Counted from the stretch's first letter, positions 38,877 through 48,330 are shown. The stretch: DNA of 64,000 nt from Pseudogemmobacter faecipullorum (GCF_020539525.1 NZ_JACDXX010000017.1:1-64000); one strand, 5' to 3'. Notes: generated by a model not told the origin, from the letters alone. Made by a program: numbers and translations.

Positions 38877-38930
38877 TTTCATCTGTCCATAAATATCCCC
38901 GGGGGGTCCGGGGGGCGAAGCGCCCCCGGC
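38877..38930 (+). repeat. Dispersed intergenic repeat copy after purF
   Basis: TTTCATCTGTCCATAAATAT then CCCCGGGG, followed by CCGGGGGGCGAAGCGCCCCCGG, a strong GC hairpin that may serve as the purF terminator. One of the best-preserved copies in the window. Confidence 0.85.
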
Positions 38931-38955
38931 TCCCCTCGCCTGCACCGGAGCCGCT

Positions 38956-39624
38956 ATGTCCTCTTCCGAGAAAATCGCCCTTGTCACCGGTGCCTCGCGC
39001 GGGCTGGGTGCGGCCCTGGCCGAACAGCTGGCTTTGCGTGGCTGGCATGTGGTGGCGGTGGCGCGCACCACCGGCGGGCTGGAAGAGCTCGATGACCGGG
39101 TGAAGGCTCAGGGCCTGCCGGGCGCGGGATCGCTGACCCTGGCACCGATGGATGTGACCAATGAAGAGGCGATGCGTCATCTCTGCCGCTCGATCCATGA
39201 CCGCTGGGGCGGGCTGGGGTTCTGGGCGCATATGGCGATCCATGCCACCGCGCTCTCGCCTGCAGGCTCGGTCGATATGAAGGATCTCGATAAATCCATC
39301 GCCTGCAATCTGCGCGCCGCCTCTTTCCTGATCACCGCGGTCGAGCCGCTGCTGGTGGCGCATAAAGGCACCGCGCTTTTTGCCGATGATCCGATGCCGG
39401 GCAGTGCCAATGGCGCCTGCTATGGCATGACCAAGGCGGCACAGATGGCCGCCGTACGCGCCTGGGCGACTGAGACCCGGCGCATTGGCCCGAAAGTGGT
39501 GATCGGCACGCCTGCGCCGATGCCCACCGCTCTGCGCGCCCGCTTCTATCCGGGCGAGGACCGCAGCCCGCTGGCCCAGCCGCGCGATGAGGCGGCAAAA
39601 CTGCTGGCCCTCGCGCTCGGCTGA
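38956..39624 (+). CDS. Short-chain dehydrogenase/reductase (222 aa)
   Basis: Rossmann start IALVTGASRGLGAALAEQLALRGWHVVAVAR. The active-site region is atypical: SPAGSVDMKD and an Ala/Asp stretch (LFADDPMPGSANGACYGMTKAAQMAAVRAWATE) give the Tyr-x3-Lys pair YGMTK, while the usual catalytic Ser is not evident. Same strand as purF and often its neighbour in this order. The substrate is unknown. Confidence 0.85.
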   Translation: MSSSEKIALVTGASRGLGAALAEQLALRGWHVVAVARTTGGLEELDDRVKAQGLPGAGSLTLAPMDVTNEEAMRHLCRSIHDRWGGLGFWAHMAIHATALSPAGSVDMKDLDKSIACNLRAASFLITAVEPLLVAHKGTALFADDPMPGSANGACYGMTKAAQMAAVRAWATETRRIGPKVVIGTPAPMPTALRARFYPGEDRSPLAQPRDEAAKLLALALG

Positions 39625-39630
39625 GTTCCC

Positions 39631-40500
39631 TCAGCGCTGACCATAATAGAGGCCGACCACATGTTCGGCCTCGGCAAAGAACAGCCAGCGCGCCGCAAAG
39701 ACCCCGAGCATATGCACCGCCCCGGCAAGGGGCGCGGCGGCCAGCGGCGGCAGGGCCAGGCTCAGGAGCGCGGGCAGCAAAGCCGCTGCGATCAGCGCGA
39801 TCAGGCGCAGTTTGCGGCTGTGCCGGCGCCCGACCACATGGATCATCTCGCGCATCAGATAGTTTTCGCCGGTATGGGGCTGCTCAAACACCCGCAGCCG
39901 CCCGCCCGACAGCCCCGTCGCGCTTTCCATCGTCTCGCCCGCCCGGGCGAAAGCCCCGTCTCCCACCATCCATTGCGCCAGCAGCACCAGCGCGAGGATC
40001 AGGCAAAGCAAAGCCGCCAAAAGCCCGGGCAGCGCCAGCAACAGACCACCCGTCAGCGCGAAGGCCAGAAAACTGACCGGGGTCAGCCAGTGATGCCAGC
40101 GCGGCACGGTTTTCAGCTGGGCATAGATCATCGCGGTTGAGAAAAGCGTCAGCAAGGCCAGCGCGGCCCCGGCCAGGCCAAACCCTCTGCCCCAGCCAAA
40201 GCCCAGCCAGTCCGACAGCGCCTGAGGCGCGAAAGCGATCAGCGTCAGGCAGGACGCCCAGGCCTCCCGCGAGAGCCAGCTCGAGCGCCATTGGGTAAAG
40301 GCCAGGAGTGCGCGCTGCGGATTGCCGAGATGGAAGGAAGAGGCCATGAGCCCGCCTATGCTCAGCGCATAGCCAAAACCCCAGGCAAAGAAGGCGGGCC
40401 AGCCGCTCAGGACCAAGACGCCGCTGCCCAGCCAGATCAGAAAGCCCAGGCCAAGACCCGAAAGCGCGGTGAAAAGAATAACAGAAGGGGCAGGATGCAT
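39631..40500 (-). CDS. soeC: SoeC-type membrane anchor of a molybdoenzyme (289 aa)
   Basis: DmsC/NrfD-like anchor with about eight hydrophobic helices, beginning SVILFTALSGLGLGFLIWLGSGVLVLSGWPAFFAWGFGYALSIGGLMASSFHLGNPQRALLAF. The S-x-FHLGNPQRA motif is typical of DMSO-reductase anchors that pass electrons to quinone. Four bases downstream of soeB, closing the operon. It ends convergent with the SDR gene seven bases away. Confidence 0.85.
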   Translation of the reverse strand: MHPAPSVILFTALSGLGLGFLIWLGSGVLVLSGWPAFFAWGFGYALSIGGLMASSFHLGNPQRALLAFTQWRSSWLSREAWASCLTLIAFAPQALSDWLGFGWGRGFGLAGAALALLTLFSTAMIYAQLKTVPRWHHWLTPVSFLAFALTGGLLLALPGLLAALLCLILALVLLAQWMVGDGAFARAGETMESATGLSGGRLRVFEQPHTGENYLMREMIHVVGRRHSRKLRLIALIAAALLPALLSLALPPLAAAPLAGAVHMLGVFAARWLFFAEAEHVVGLYYGQR

Positions 40501-40503
40501 AGA

Positions 40504-41235
40504 TCAGATCTTTCCGAGCAGCCGGTCCAGCCAGCCTGCAAGACCGGTGGCTCTGACATCGGCAAAGGCGGCCAGCTGCGGCAGCGCGGCCTGGCCTTTG
40601 GCGCGGGGTGGCAGATAGCGGTTCACCGGCTTTGTGTTCTGTCCCGGCATCAGCGCATAGCCGCCGCGCGCCGCCGAGAGTTTCGAGACCGCGCTTTCAG
40701 GATCAGCGAAATCGCCAAAATGCCGTGCCCCGGTCGGGCAGGTCCGCACGCAGGCGGGCTGACGGTCTGCTTCGGGCAGGGCCTCATTATAAATCCGGTC
40801 GACGCAAAGCGTGCATTTCTTCATCACCCCCGCCGCCTGATCCAGCTCCCGCGCGCCGTAAGGGCAGGCCCAGGCACAAAGACCGCAGCCGATACAGGCA
40901 TCCTCATTGACCAGCACGATGCCATCCTCGACCCTTTTATAGCTGGCGCCGGTCGGGCAGACGGTGACACAGGGCGCATCCTCGCAATGCAGGCAGGAGC
41001 GCGGGAAATTGATGATACTGGCCGCGCCCTGATCGGGCAGGCTTTCATAGCTGTGCACCCGGTTCAGGAAAGTGCCCGAAGGCGATGCGCCATAGGCATC
41101 CTGATCCGAGAGCAGCCCCTCACCCTTGTCATTCCAGCCCTTGCAGGCGGTGACACAGGCCTGGCAGCCGACGCAGGTGTCGAGATCGATGACGAGGCCC
41201 AGCGCCTTTTCGGTTTTTCCCGGCAGGCAGGTCAT
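40504..41235 (-). CDS. soeB: SoeB-type four-cluster iron-sulfur subunit (243 aa)
   Basis: Ferredoxin-like electron-transfer subunit. Four [4Fe-4S] sets are seen: CVGCQACVTAC, CLHCEDAPCVTVCPTGA, CIGCGLCAWACPYGA with CTLC, and the final PACVRTCPTGA. No signal peptide, so it acts in the cytoplasm with the catalytic subunit. ATGA overlap with soeA. Sequence like DmsB/PhsB/SoeB. Confidence 0.88.
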   Translation of the reverse strand: MTCLPGKTEKALGLVIDLDTCVGCQACVTACKGWNDKGEGLLSDQDAYGASPSGTFLNRVHSYESLPDQGAASIINFPRSCLHCEDAPCVTVCPTGASYKRVEDGIVLVNEDACIGCGLCAWACPYGARELDQAAGVMKKCTLCVDRIYNEALPEADRQPACVRTCPTGARHFGDFADPESAVSKLSAARGGYALMPGQNTKPVNRYLPPRAKGQAALPQLAAFADVRATGLAGWLDRLLGKI

Positions 41236-44057
41236 GCCGCGCCCCCTTTTGATCCGAAGAGTTTAGCGAAAAAGCCGCTGCGGCCGGTGCTGCGGCGATC
41301 AGCCATATGCGGCACTTCGGGCAGTGGCGCGAAATCCGGGGCGGAGGCGTCACGCCGCTCCACCCGCTCGACCCGGACCTTCTGGTCAAACCAGGCCGCC
41401 TGGCCGGTCACCGGATCGGAATTTGGCACCCGCCCCTCGCCCGGCTGCAGCTCTGAGATCAGATGGTTCAGCAAGAACCCCTGATTGCTTTCGGGCGCGT
41501 CTTTCGACAGGCCCCAGGCCCCCTTGCGCTTGCCAATCGCATTCCAGGTCCAGACCGTCTGCGCATTCAGCGCCGCCATATGCGCCACCGGCACGGTCAT
41601 CTCGCCCGAGGGGGAAGTGACCTTTGCGTAATCGCCGGGCTTAAAGCCCTGCGCCTGCCAGACCGCGGTCGGCAGATAGAGGTAGTTCTTACCGAAAATC
41701 TGCCGCAGCCAGGCGTTCTGGCTGCCCCAGGAATGATACATTGCCATTGGTCGCTGGGTCAGGGCGTGGAGCGGATATTCCGCCCCCGCCCGCTCGCCAT
41801 GTGGCGGATACCAGAGGGGCAGCGGCGACATGCTTTCGCGCAGCCGTGCCCGCAGATGGTCGGGCGGCTGATGCTCGCCCTCGCCCTCGGCTGCAAGCTG
41901 GAAGCGGCGCAGCGGTTCGGACCAGATCTGGAACAGATAGGGCTGCGGGCTGTCATAAAGCCCCAGGTCAACTGCCCAGTCCTGATAGTGGGCATTCCAG
42001 GGCTTATAGAATGCCGCCTCCTGCGGGATATGGGCCTGATAGAAGGCGCCGTTCTCAACATAGCGGGCGATCTGCCCGGGGTTCGGCGCGCCGCGCCCCT
42101 GATCCTCGCCAGTACCGCGAAAGCCCATCAGCGGGCCGATGCCAGGCCGGCGCTGATGGCTGACGATATAATCGGCATAATCGCGGAATTTCGGGCTGCC
42201 ATCCTCATTCACCATCCCCGGCAGGCCAAGCCTTGCGCCAAGATCAAGGAGTACGCTCTGGAAGCCGCGCACATCGCGGTCCGGCTCGACCACCGGCCAG
42301 CGGATACTGTCTCCGGCGGCATCGGGCTCAGATATCGGCCGGTCGAGCAGGCTGATACAGTCGTGACGCTCCAGATAGGTGGTATCGGGCAGGATCAGAT
42401 CGGCATAGGCGACCATCTCACTGGCATAGGCATCCGAATAGATGATGCGTGGGATCAGATAGTCACCATCCTCGCCCTTTTCGGTCAGCATCTCCATCAC
42501 CCGCGCGGAATTCATCGAGGAATTCCACGACATATTCGCCATGTAGAGGAACAAAGTGTCGATCCGGTAGGGATCACCGGCATGGGCATTGGGGATCAGC
42601 ATATGCATCAGCCCATGCGCCGAGAGCGGCGCCTCCCAGGTGAAGGCCTTATCGATCCGGGCCGGGCTGCCATCCGCTTTCAGCGCCAGATCCTGCGGCC
42701 CGCGCACATAGCCCAGATGTGGCCCGGTCAGCGGCTTGCCGGGCGCGGCCTGGAAATGCGGCGTCGGATGGGCCTCAACCGGTTTGGGATAGGGCGGCTT
42801 TAACCGGTAGCCGCCAGGGCATTCCACCGCGCCCAGAACGATCTGCAACAGATGCAAAGCCCGGGCGGTCTGGAAGCCATTGGAATGGGCCGAGATGCCG
42901 CGCATCGCATGGAACGAGACCGGGCGGCCCGGCATCTCGCTATGCTCTTCGCCGCGAAAATCGGTCCAGGGCCGTGGCAGCGAGATCGCATTGTCAAAGG
43001 CCTGATGCGCCAGCTCGGCGGCAAGCGCGCGGATCCGCGCGGCTTCGATACCACAGCGCGCGGCCACCGCCTCGGGCGCATATTCGGCCTTGAGATATTC
43101 CTCAGCCATATGGGCGAAAACGGTGCGGCTGCCCTGCCATGTCGCCCCCAGATCCGGCTTTGTGCCTTTGCCATCCCAGGGCGCGGGCTGGCCGGTGTCG
43201 CGGTCGATCACGAAAGGCTGGCTCTCGGCATTTTTGACCAGCAAACCCTTTTCCGGCCCTGGCCTCTCATTCACCAGCATCGGCGCATTGGTATAACGGG
43301 CGAGATAGTCGAGATCGACTTTCCCCGCCTCCATCAGGCAATGGATCAGCGACAGGATGAAAAGGCCATCAGTGCCGGGCGTGATGCCAAACCAGTCATC
43401 GGCCACTGCCGAATAGCCGGTGCGCACCGGATTGACCGAGATCACCCGCACGCCGCGCTCTTTCAACCGCCCGAGGCCGATCTTGATCGGATTGCTGTCA
43501 TGATCCTCGGCCACGCCGAACATGACGAAAAGCTTCGTGCGCTCCCAGTCGGGCTGGCCGAATTCCCAGAAGGCGCCGCCGATGGTGTAGATGCCCCCCG
43601 CCGCCATATTGACCGAACAAAAGCCGCCATGCGCCGCGTAATTCGGCGTGCCGAAATTCTGCGCCCACCAGCCGGTCAGGCTCTGGCTCTGATCACGGCC
43701 GGTGAAAAAGGCCAGCTTTTCGGGCGCGGTCTCGCGCAGAGGCTTCATCCAGGCGACAGCGGTTGAGAGCGCCTCTTCCCAGGAGACCGGCTCAAACGCG
43801 CCCGAGCCGCGCGGCCCGACCCGTTTCAGCGGCCCGGTCAGGCGTGAGGGGGCAGTGACCTGCATGATGCCAGAGGCGCCTTTGGCGCAGAGCACCCCCT
43901 TGTTCACCGGATGGTCGCGATTGCCCTCGATATAGGTGACGCGCCCCGCTTTGAGATGCACATCAATCCCGCAGCGGCAGGCGCACATGTAACAGGTGGT
44001 CTTGCGGATCTCATCGGATACCCGGGGTGAGGTCACGACCCGTGGCTGCTGTGTCAC
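41232..44057 (-). CDS. soeA: SoeA-type molybdopterin oxidoreductase, probable sulfite dehydrogenase (941 aa)
   Basis: Large subunit of the DMSO-reductase family. The N-terminal [4Fe-4S] ligands are C22, C25, C29 and C57 (TTCYMCACRCGIDVHLKAG...). The likely Mo ligand is C147 in HGGFCSVNMA. No twin-arginine signal precedes the cluster motif, as in cytoplasmic SoeA, unlike exported DmsA/PhsA. SoeABC oxidises sulfite to sulfate and passes electrons to quinone; the TauE/SafE gene next door agrees. Start is GTG 44057 after AAGGA. Thiosulfate or polysulfide reductase is the main alternative. Confidence 0.82.
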   Translation of the reverse strand: MTQQPRVVTSPRVSDEIRKTTCYMCACRCGIDVHLKAGRVTYIEGNRDHPVNKGVLCAKGASGIMQVTAPSRLTGPLKRVGPRGSGAFEPVSWEEALSTAVAWMKPLRETAPEKLAFFTGRDQSQSLTGWWAQNFGTPNYAAHGGFCSVNMAAGGIYTIGGAFWEFGQPDWERTKLFVMFGVAEDHDSNPIKIGLGRLKERGVRVISVNPVRTGYSAVADDWFGITPGTDGLFILSLIHCLMEAGKVDLDYLARYTNAPMLVNERPGPEKGLLVKNAESQPFVIDRDTGQPAPWDGKGTKPDLGATWQGSRTVFAHMAEEYLKAEYAPEAVAARCGIEAARIRALAAELAHQAFDNAISLPRPWTDFRGEEHSEMPGRPVSFHAMRGISAHSNGFQTARALHLLQIVLGAVECPGGYRLKPPYPKPVEAHPTPHFQAAPGKPLTGPHLGYVRGPQDLALKADGSPARIDKAFTWEAPLSAHGLMHMLIPNAHAGDPYRIDTLFLYMANMSWNSSMNSARVMEMLTEKGEDGDYLIPRIIYSDAYASEMVAYADLILPDTTYLERHDCISLLDRPISEPDAAGDSIRWPVVEPDRDVRGFQSVLLDLGARLGLPGMVNEDGSPKFRDYADYIVSHQRRPGIGPLMGFRGTGEDQGRGAPNPGQIARYVENGAFYQAHIPQEAAFYKPWNAHYQDWAVDLGLYDSPQPYLFQIWSEPLRRFQLAAEGEGEHQPPDHLRARLRESMSPLPLWYPPHGERAGAEYPLHALTQRPMAMYHSWGSQNAWLRQIFGKNYLYLPTAVWQAQGFKPGDYAKVTSPSGEMTVPVAHMAALNAQTVWTWNAIGKRKGAWGLSKDAPESNQGFLLNHLISELQPGEGRVPNSDPVTGQAAWFDQKVRVERVERRDASAPDFAPLPEVPHMADRRSTGRSGFFAKLFGSKGGAA

Positions 44058-44131
44058 GTCCTTGCCCCCCGACGTTATGCATGGCTTGCCATTTCCGGCA
44101 ATCTGCCGTTCCGCAAGCGCCGGGGCAAGAA

Positions 44132-44144
44132 GGTAAATTTTACC
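44132..44144. promoter_or_regulatory. Palindrome GGTAAATTTTACC upstream of soeA
   Basis: A 13-bp perfect dyad (GGTAAA-T-TTTACC), 75 bases before the soeA start in the 135-base gap after tauE. A further TTGCC-ATTTCC-GGCAA dyad follows closer to the gene. An AT-rich dyad in GC-rich DNA suggests a regulator site for soeABC. Confidence 0.45.
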
Positions 44145-44192
44145 AGGACGGCGCGGCAGCCCGGAAAATTCTCCCGCCAGGCTGCAAAAAGC

Positions 44193-44936
44193 TCAGATCA
44201 TGGCATGTCCCAGGGCGATTGTTGCCAGCCCGGCCAGCAGGCAGACCACGAAGCGGCGGAACCCGGCCGGATCGGCGGCGATAAAGCGGCGCGCCCCGAG
44301 GAAATTGCCCAGCAAGGCAACCGGCAGAAAGAGCGCGGTCGCGAGGAAAGTCTCACGCGTGACCATTCCCGAGAGGGTGAACATCGGAATGCTCAGCACA
44401 TCAAGCAGCGGGAAATAGGCGATCAGCGTGGCGCGAAACACATTGGCCGGAATCGGCTGGGCGGCAAAGAAGGCCGCCACCGGCAGCCCGCCCATCCCCG
44501 GGCCATTGGCCAGGCCCGAGGCCAGGCCGGCGATGAAATTACCCCGCAGCCCCGCCGGTTTCGTCATGCGCCAGCCCCGCATCAGCACCAGACACATCAG
44601 AAGCACAAACCCGGCAATCGCGCCGCGCGCCCAGGCCTCGGGCAGCGAGACCAGCGCCCAGATCCCCGGCGGCATGGCAATGGCGGCACCCAGCAGCAGC
44701 GGCCGGATCCGGCCCCAGTCAATCTCGTCCCGCGAGGCGCGCCAGAGCTGAGCCGACAGCAGAAATTCGCAAAGCAGCGCCACGGCCACGAAATGCAGCG
44801 GATGGGTGACCAGACTGGCCGCCGTCACCACCAGCGCCGCAAAGCCAAAGCCGGAATATCCCCGCACCAGGCCGGCAATGAAAACCGCAAGCCCGATCCA
44901 GAGCATGCCGGCAAATGTCAGATCATAGGGTATCAT
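44193..44936 (-). CDS. TauE/SafE-family sulfite exporter-like permease (247 aa)
   Basis: Eight predicted helices, with the family motifs GLVRGYSGFGFAALVVTAASLV near the start and GLASGLANGPGMGGLPVAAFF in the second half. TauE proteins export sulfite or related anions during sulfonate breakdown. Located just upstream of soeABC on the same strand, it fits a sulfite-handling module. Substrate inferred from context. Confidence 0.83.
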   Translation of the reverse strand: MIPYDLTFAGMLWIGLAVFIAGLVRGYSGFGFAALVVTAASLVTHPLHFVAVALLCEFLLSAQLWRASRDEIDWGRIRPLLLGAAIAMPPGIWALVSLPEAWARGAIAGFVLLMCLVLMRGWRMTKPAGLRGNFIAGLASGLANGPGMGGLPVAAFFAAQPIPANVFRATLIAYFPLLDVLSIPMFTLSGMVTRETFLATALFLPVALLGNFLGARRFIAADPAGFRRFVVCLLAGLATIALGHAMI

Positions 44937-45066
44937 TTATCTTCATCGCAACAGAGGGACGGCCGGTAAGCCCTTACATTGCGCCTCACTCTGGTCAGCG
45001 CAGCGCAGTGCGGTAGGGCCAGTGGCCCGGGGCAGATAGCGCCAGTGCCGGGCGCCTCAGAGACGC

Positions 45067-46551
45067 TCAGCCGCCCTGAACCGCCAGAGCCCGGGCGATT
45101 TTGGCAATGCCTTCGGGAATACGGCCCGGCTGGATCGAGGAATAGGCGAGGCGGTAGAAATTCTGCTCGGCCCGGGCCGGGTCAAAGAAACTGCGACCAG
45201 GCTCGATCAGCACCCCCTCATGGCGCAGGGCGCGGGCGACCAGGCTGGTATCGACGCCCTCGCGCGCGCGCATCCAGAAAGACGAGCCGCCATAGCCGCC
45301 CTGCCCGGCAATGGTCAGCCCCTCGGCGGCGATCGCCTCTTCCATCACCTGGCGGCGGCGGCGGAAAGCGGTGCGCATCCGGTTGATCAGCGCATCATAA
45401 TGCCCCTCGGCGAGGAAATAGGCGACGGTGCGCTGGATATGGCCGGGCGGATGTTTGAGCACCATTGAGCGCAAAGCCCGGGCCTCGGCGATAAAATCAG
45501 GCGGGCCAACCAGATAACCGAGCCGCATGCCCGGAAAGATCGATTTCGAGAACGAACCGGCATAGATCACCCGCCCGGCCTTATCGAGCGATTTCAGCGC
45601 CGGAGAGACCGGTTTGAGGAAGCTCATCTCAAATTCGTAATCATCCTCGATGATCACGAAATCCTCATGGCTGGCGGCCTCGAGCAGCTTGAGCCGCCGC
45701 TCGAGCGGCATGGTGGCATTGGTGGGCGACTGATGCGAGGGGGTGACGAACACCACATCGCCCTGGCGTGCCCTGCCGGTCAGGGCCTGAACCGGCAGCC
45801 CGCCCTCATCAACATCAAGCGACAAAATCCCGGCGCCGGTGATATCGAGCAACCGGCGCATCCCGGAATAACAGGGATTTTCAATCACCGCGCGATGCCC
45901 GGCCCCCTCGGGCAGCAGGATCTGCGAGGCCATCCAGAGCGCATTCTGCGCCCCCATGGTCAGCAGCACCTCATCGGGGCCTGCGGCAATGCCGCGGCGC
46001 GGCAGAATCACCCGCAGCACCTGTTCGATCAGCGCCGGATCATCGCGCTCATAGAAATCGGCGGTCAGCGCGCCGAAATCGCGCCGCCCCAGCGCCCGCA
46101 GGGCACAGGCGCGCCAGTTCTGATGATCAAACAGCGCCGGATCGGTCTGGCCATAGATGAAGGGCCAGGGGTAGCGCTCCCAGTCCTCGGGCCGCTCGAC
46201 GCCCTGCATGGCGCGGCTGAAACGCCCGCCCGAAAAGGCGAGATAATCGACCTCTTCAGCCGGGCGGGCCGGTGAGGGAAATTCCGGCGCGCGCGGCGCA
46301 TTCTCCGAGACATAATAGCCCGAGCGCCCGCGCGAGGTCAGATAATCCGAGGAGACCAGATCGCCGTAAGCCAGGGTCACGGTGATACGGCTGATGCCGA
46401 GATGCCCGGCCAGACCGCGCGAAGAGGGCATACGCTGGCCGGGGCGGAACCGGCCCGAGAGGATGCCATCGGTGACCATGGCGCGGATCCGGCTCTGCAA
46501 AGTGCCCGCGCCGCCCGATGCGAGGAAAAAGGCTTCTACCGGAATCGTCAT
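45067..46551 (-). CDS. MocR/GntR-type regulator with aminotransferase domain (494 aa)
   Basis: N-terminal winged helix (LQSRIRAMVTDGILSGRFRPGQRMPSSRGLAGHLGISRITVTLAYGDLVSSDYLTSRGRSGYYV) fused to a PLP-binding aminotransferase-like domain with the lysine in IYAGSFSKSIFPGMRLGY and D in IIEDDYEFEM. The whole architecture matches MocR regulators, including TauR, which controls taurine use in Rhodobacter. Beside a sulfite exporter and sulfite dehydrogenase, a TauR-like role is attractive but unproved; GabR or PdxR types are alternatives. Confidence 0.85.
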   Translation of the reverse strand: MTIPVEAFFLASGGAGTLQSRIRAMVTDGILSGRFRPGQRMPSSRGLAGHLGISRITVTLAYGDLVSSDYLTSRGRSGYYVSENAPRAPEFPSPARPAEEVDYLAFSGGRFSRAMQGVERPEDWERYPWPFIYGQTDPALFDHQNWRACALRALGRRDFGALTADFYERDDPALIEQVLRVILPRRGIAAGPDEVLLTMGAQNALWMASQILLPEGAGHRAVIENPCYSGMRRLLDITGAGILSLDVDEGGLPVQALTGRARQGDVVFVTPSHQSPTNATMPLERRLKLLEAASHEDFVIIEDDYEFEMSFLKPVSPALKSLDKAGRVIYAGSFSKSIFPGMRLGYLVGPPDFIAEARALRSMVLKHPPGHIQRTVAYFLAEGHYDALINRMRTAFRRRRQVMEEAIAAEGLTIAGQGGYGGSSFWMRAREGVDTSLVARALRHEGVLIEPGRSFFDPARAEQNFYRLAYSSIQPGRIPEGIAKIARALAVQGG

Positions 46552-46627
46552 TCTGGACCTGTCGCGCCATCAATCCGGATGCAGCGAGCGGTGTTCTGCG
46601 GCAGTTTGTCAAGAGCGCATGACCCAG

Positions 46628-46680
46628 GCAGATGAAAGGGTAAGCCCTTCATCTGTCTTTCTTATCCCGCGCTTATCCCG
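46628..46680. repeat. Hairpin formed by two facing repeat heads
   Basis: GCAGATGAAAGGGTAAGCCC followed by TTCATCTGTC: the repeat head TTCATCTGTC occurs in both orientations with GGGTAAGCCC between, giving a long near-perfect hairpin upstream of the MocR gene. The second half, TTTCTTATCCC, is a degenerate tail. Confidence 0.65.
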
Positions 46681-46706
46681 GGCAGGGGCTGAGAGACGCG
46701 GCAGGC

Positions 46707-47177
46707 TTATCTGCCGTAGATCGTCAGTTCCGGCAGCGAGGTCAGCGAAAGGCCCAGCGCCTGATAGGCCGAAAGCGAGAGCAGCGCCCCGCCACTGCCC
46801 GGACGCAACTCCAGCGCCAGAGATTTGCCATCCGGTCCGGTGACCCGGCCCGGGCCTTTGGCCGGGATCAGCACGCTCTGCACCCAGAGACCGGCCTCGG
46901 CCGGGGGGCCGAGCGCGACCACGGCTTTGCCGAGCGCCCGCTCGCCCGAGGCGACCGGGGCGGCAAGGGCCGCCGCTTTTTCCGCCGCAGAGGTCCGGTC
47001 CAGCGCCGCGGCACTGGTGCCCCCGCCGCCGAGCGGCGTGCTGGTCACGGCGGGGGCAAATTCCTTTGCCAGATCGCCGGAACTACCCTGAGCAGAGGGG
47101 CTGCCTTTGCCGTCGAAAACGGAACAGGCCGAGAGGCCAAACATCAGCGGGAGGAGAAGAAATGCGCGCATCATCAT
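46707..47177 (-). CDS. Predicted lipoprotein (156 aa)
   Basis: The signal peptide MMMRAFLLLPLMFGLSACSVFDG has a clean lipobox (LSAC). The mature part is disordered Ala/Ser/Gly at first, then beta-rich with GLWVQSVLIPAKGPGRVTGPDGKSLALELRPGSG and a short end, LTIYGR. Three successive ATG codons make the exact start uncertain. Function unknown. It is divergent from moaA across 95 bases. Confidence 0.75.
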   Translation of the reverse strand: MMMRAFLLLPLMFGLSACSVFDGKGSPSAQGSSGDLAKEFAPAVTSTPLGGGGTSAAALDRTSAAEKAAALAAPVASGERALGKAVVALGPPAEAGLWVQSVLIPAKGPGRVTGPDGKSLALELRPGSGGALLSLSAYQALGLSLTSLPELTIYGR

Positions 47178-47272
47178 AGCCGCGAGACTAGGCGCAGCCC
47201 TGCCGGCCCGCAACTGCTGCTTTTCATGCTTTGCCGCTTGTGGCGGGGGCTTGCTGATCCTAGCTTACCCTC

Positions 47273-48286
47273 ATGATGCACCCTGCCCCGCTTATCGATC
47301 CCTTCGCCCGCGCCATCCGCTATCTGCGGGTCTCGGTCACTGATCGCTGCGATTTCCGCTGCACCTATTGCATGGCCGAGCATATGACGTTTCTGCCCAA
47401 GGCAGAACTGCTGACGCTCGAGGAGCTGGACCGGCTCTGCTCGGCTTTCATCGGTCTCGGGGTGTCGAAACTGCGCATCACCGGCGGAGAGCCACTGGTG
47501 CGGCGTGGCATCATGACGTTTTTTGAGGCCATGGCCCGGCATTTGCAGAGCGGCGCGCTGGAAGAGCTGACGCTCACCACCAATGGCAGCCAGCTGGCAA
47601 AATATGCCGCGCCGCTGGCCGCGGTCGGGGTGCGGCGGATCAATGTCTCGCTCGACACGCTTGATCCGGAGAAATTCGCCCAGATCACCCGCTGGGGCCG
47701 GCTGAATCAGGTGCTCGAGGGCATTGCCGCCGCCAAAGCCGCCGGGCTGCGGGTCAAGATCAACACCGTGGCCCTGAAGGGCTTTAATGATGGTGAGGTG
47801 TTCAGCCTGCTCGACTGGTGCGCGCGTGAGGGCCATGATCTGACCTTTATCGAGGTCATGCCGATGGGCGATCTGGGCAATGAGAACCGGCTTGATCAGT
47901 ATCTCAGCCTGCGCGATCTGCGCGCCGGGCTTGCCACCAGGCTGACCCTGACCGATCTGGCCGAGCGCACCGGCGGACCGGCGCGCTATATGCGGGTTGA
48001 GGAAACCGGGCAGAAGATCGGCTTTATCACGCCGCTGACCCATAATTTCTGTGAAAGCTGCAACCGGGTGCGGCTGACCTGCACCGGCCAGCTTTATATG
48101 TGCCTCGGCCAGGAGGATATGATGGATCTGCGCGCCCCGCTGCGCAGCCATCCCGATCAGCCAGAGCAGCTTGAACAGGCCATAAGGGCGGCGATTGCCC
48201 GTAAACCGAAAGGCCATGATTTCGATTACAGCCGCCAGGTGATCGGCGGACAAATGTCGCGCCATATGAGCCATACCGGCGGCTGA
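47273..48286 (+). CDS. moaA: GTP 3',8-cyclase, molybdenum cofactor synthesis
   Basis: Radical-SAM enzyme for the first step of molybdopterin synthesis. N-terminal cluster [18 protein letters not shown] and C-terminal second cluster [18 protein letters not shown] are all present. 337 residues, normal. It ends [12 protein letters not shown], the usual Gly-Gly tail needed for activity. Supplies cofactor to enzymes such as the nearby SoeA. Start ATG 47273 or 47276. Confidence 0.95.
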   Translation: MMHPAPLIDPFARAIRYLRVSVTDRCDFRCTYCMAEHMTFLPKAELLTLEELDRLCSAFIGLGVSKLRITGGEPLVRRGIMTFFEAMARHLQSGALEELTLTTNGSQLAKYAAPLAAVGVRRINVSLDTLDPEKFAQITRWGRLNQVLEGIAAAKAAGLRVKINTVALKGFNDGEVFSLLDWCAREGHDLTFIEVMPMGDLGNENRLDQYLSLRDLRAGLATRLTLTDLAERTGGPARYMRVEETGQKIGFITPLTHNFCESCNRVRLTCTGQLYMCLGQEDMMDLRAPLRSHPDQPEQLEQAIRAAIARKPKGHDFDYSRQVIGGQMSRHMSHTGG

Positions 48287-48330
48287 GACCGCTGCGCCCG
48301 CCAGAGAGACGGGTGATAACAGACAGGCGG

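Noticed and set aside
41463-42803. 446-residue plus-strand frame opposite soeA
   Set aside because: Antisense of a well-conserved molybdoenzyme. Long shadow due to high GC at third positions.
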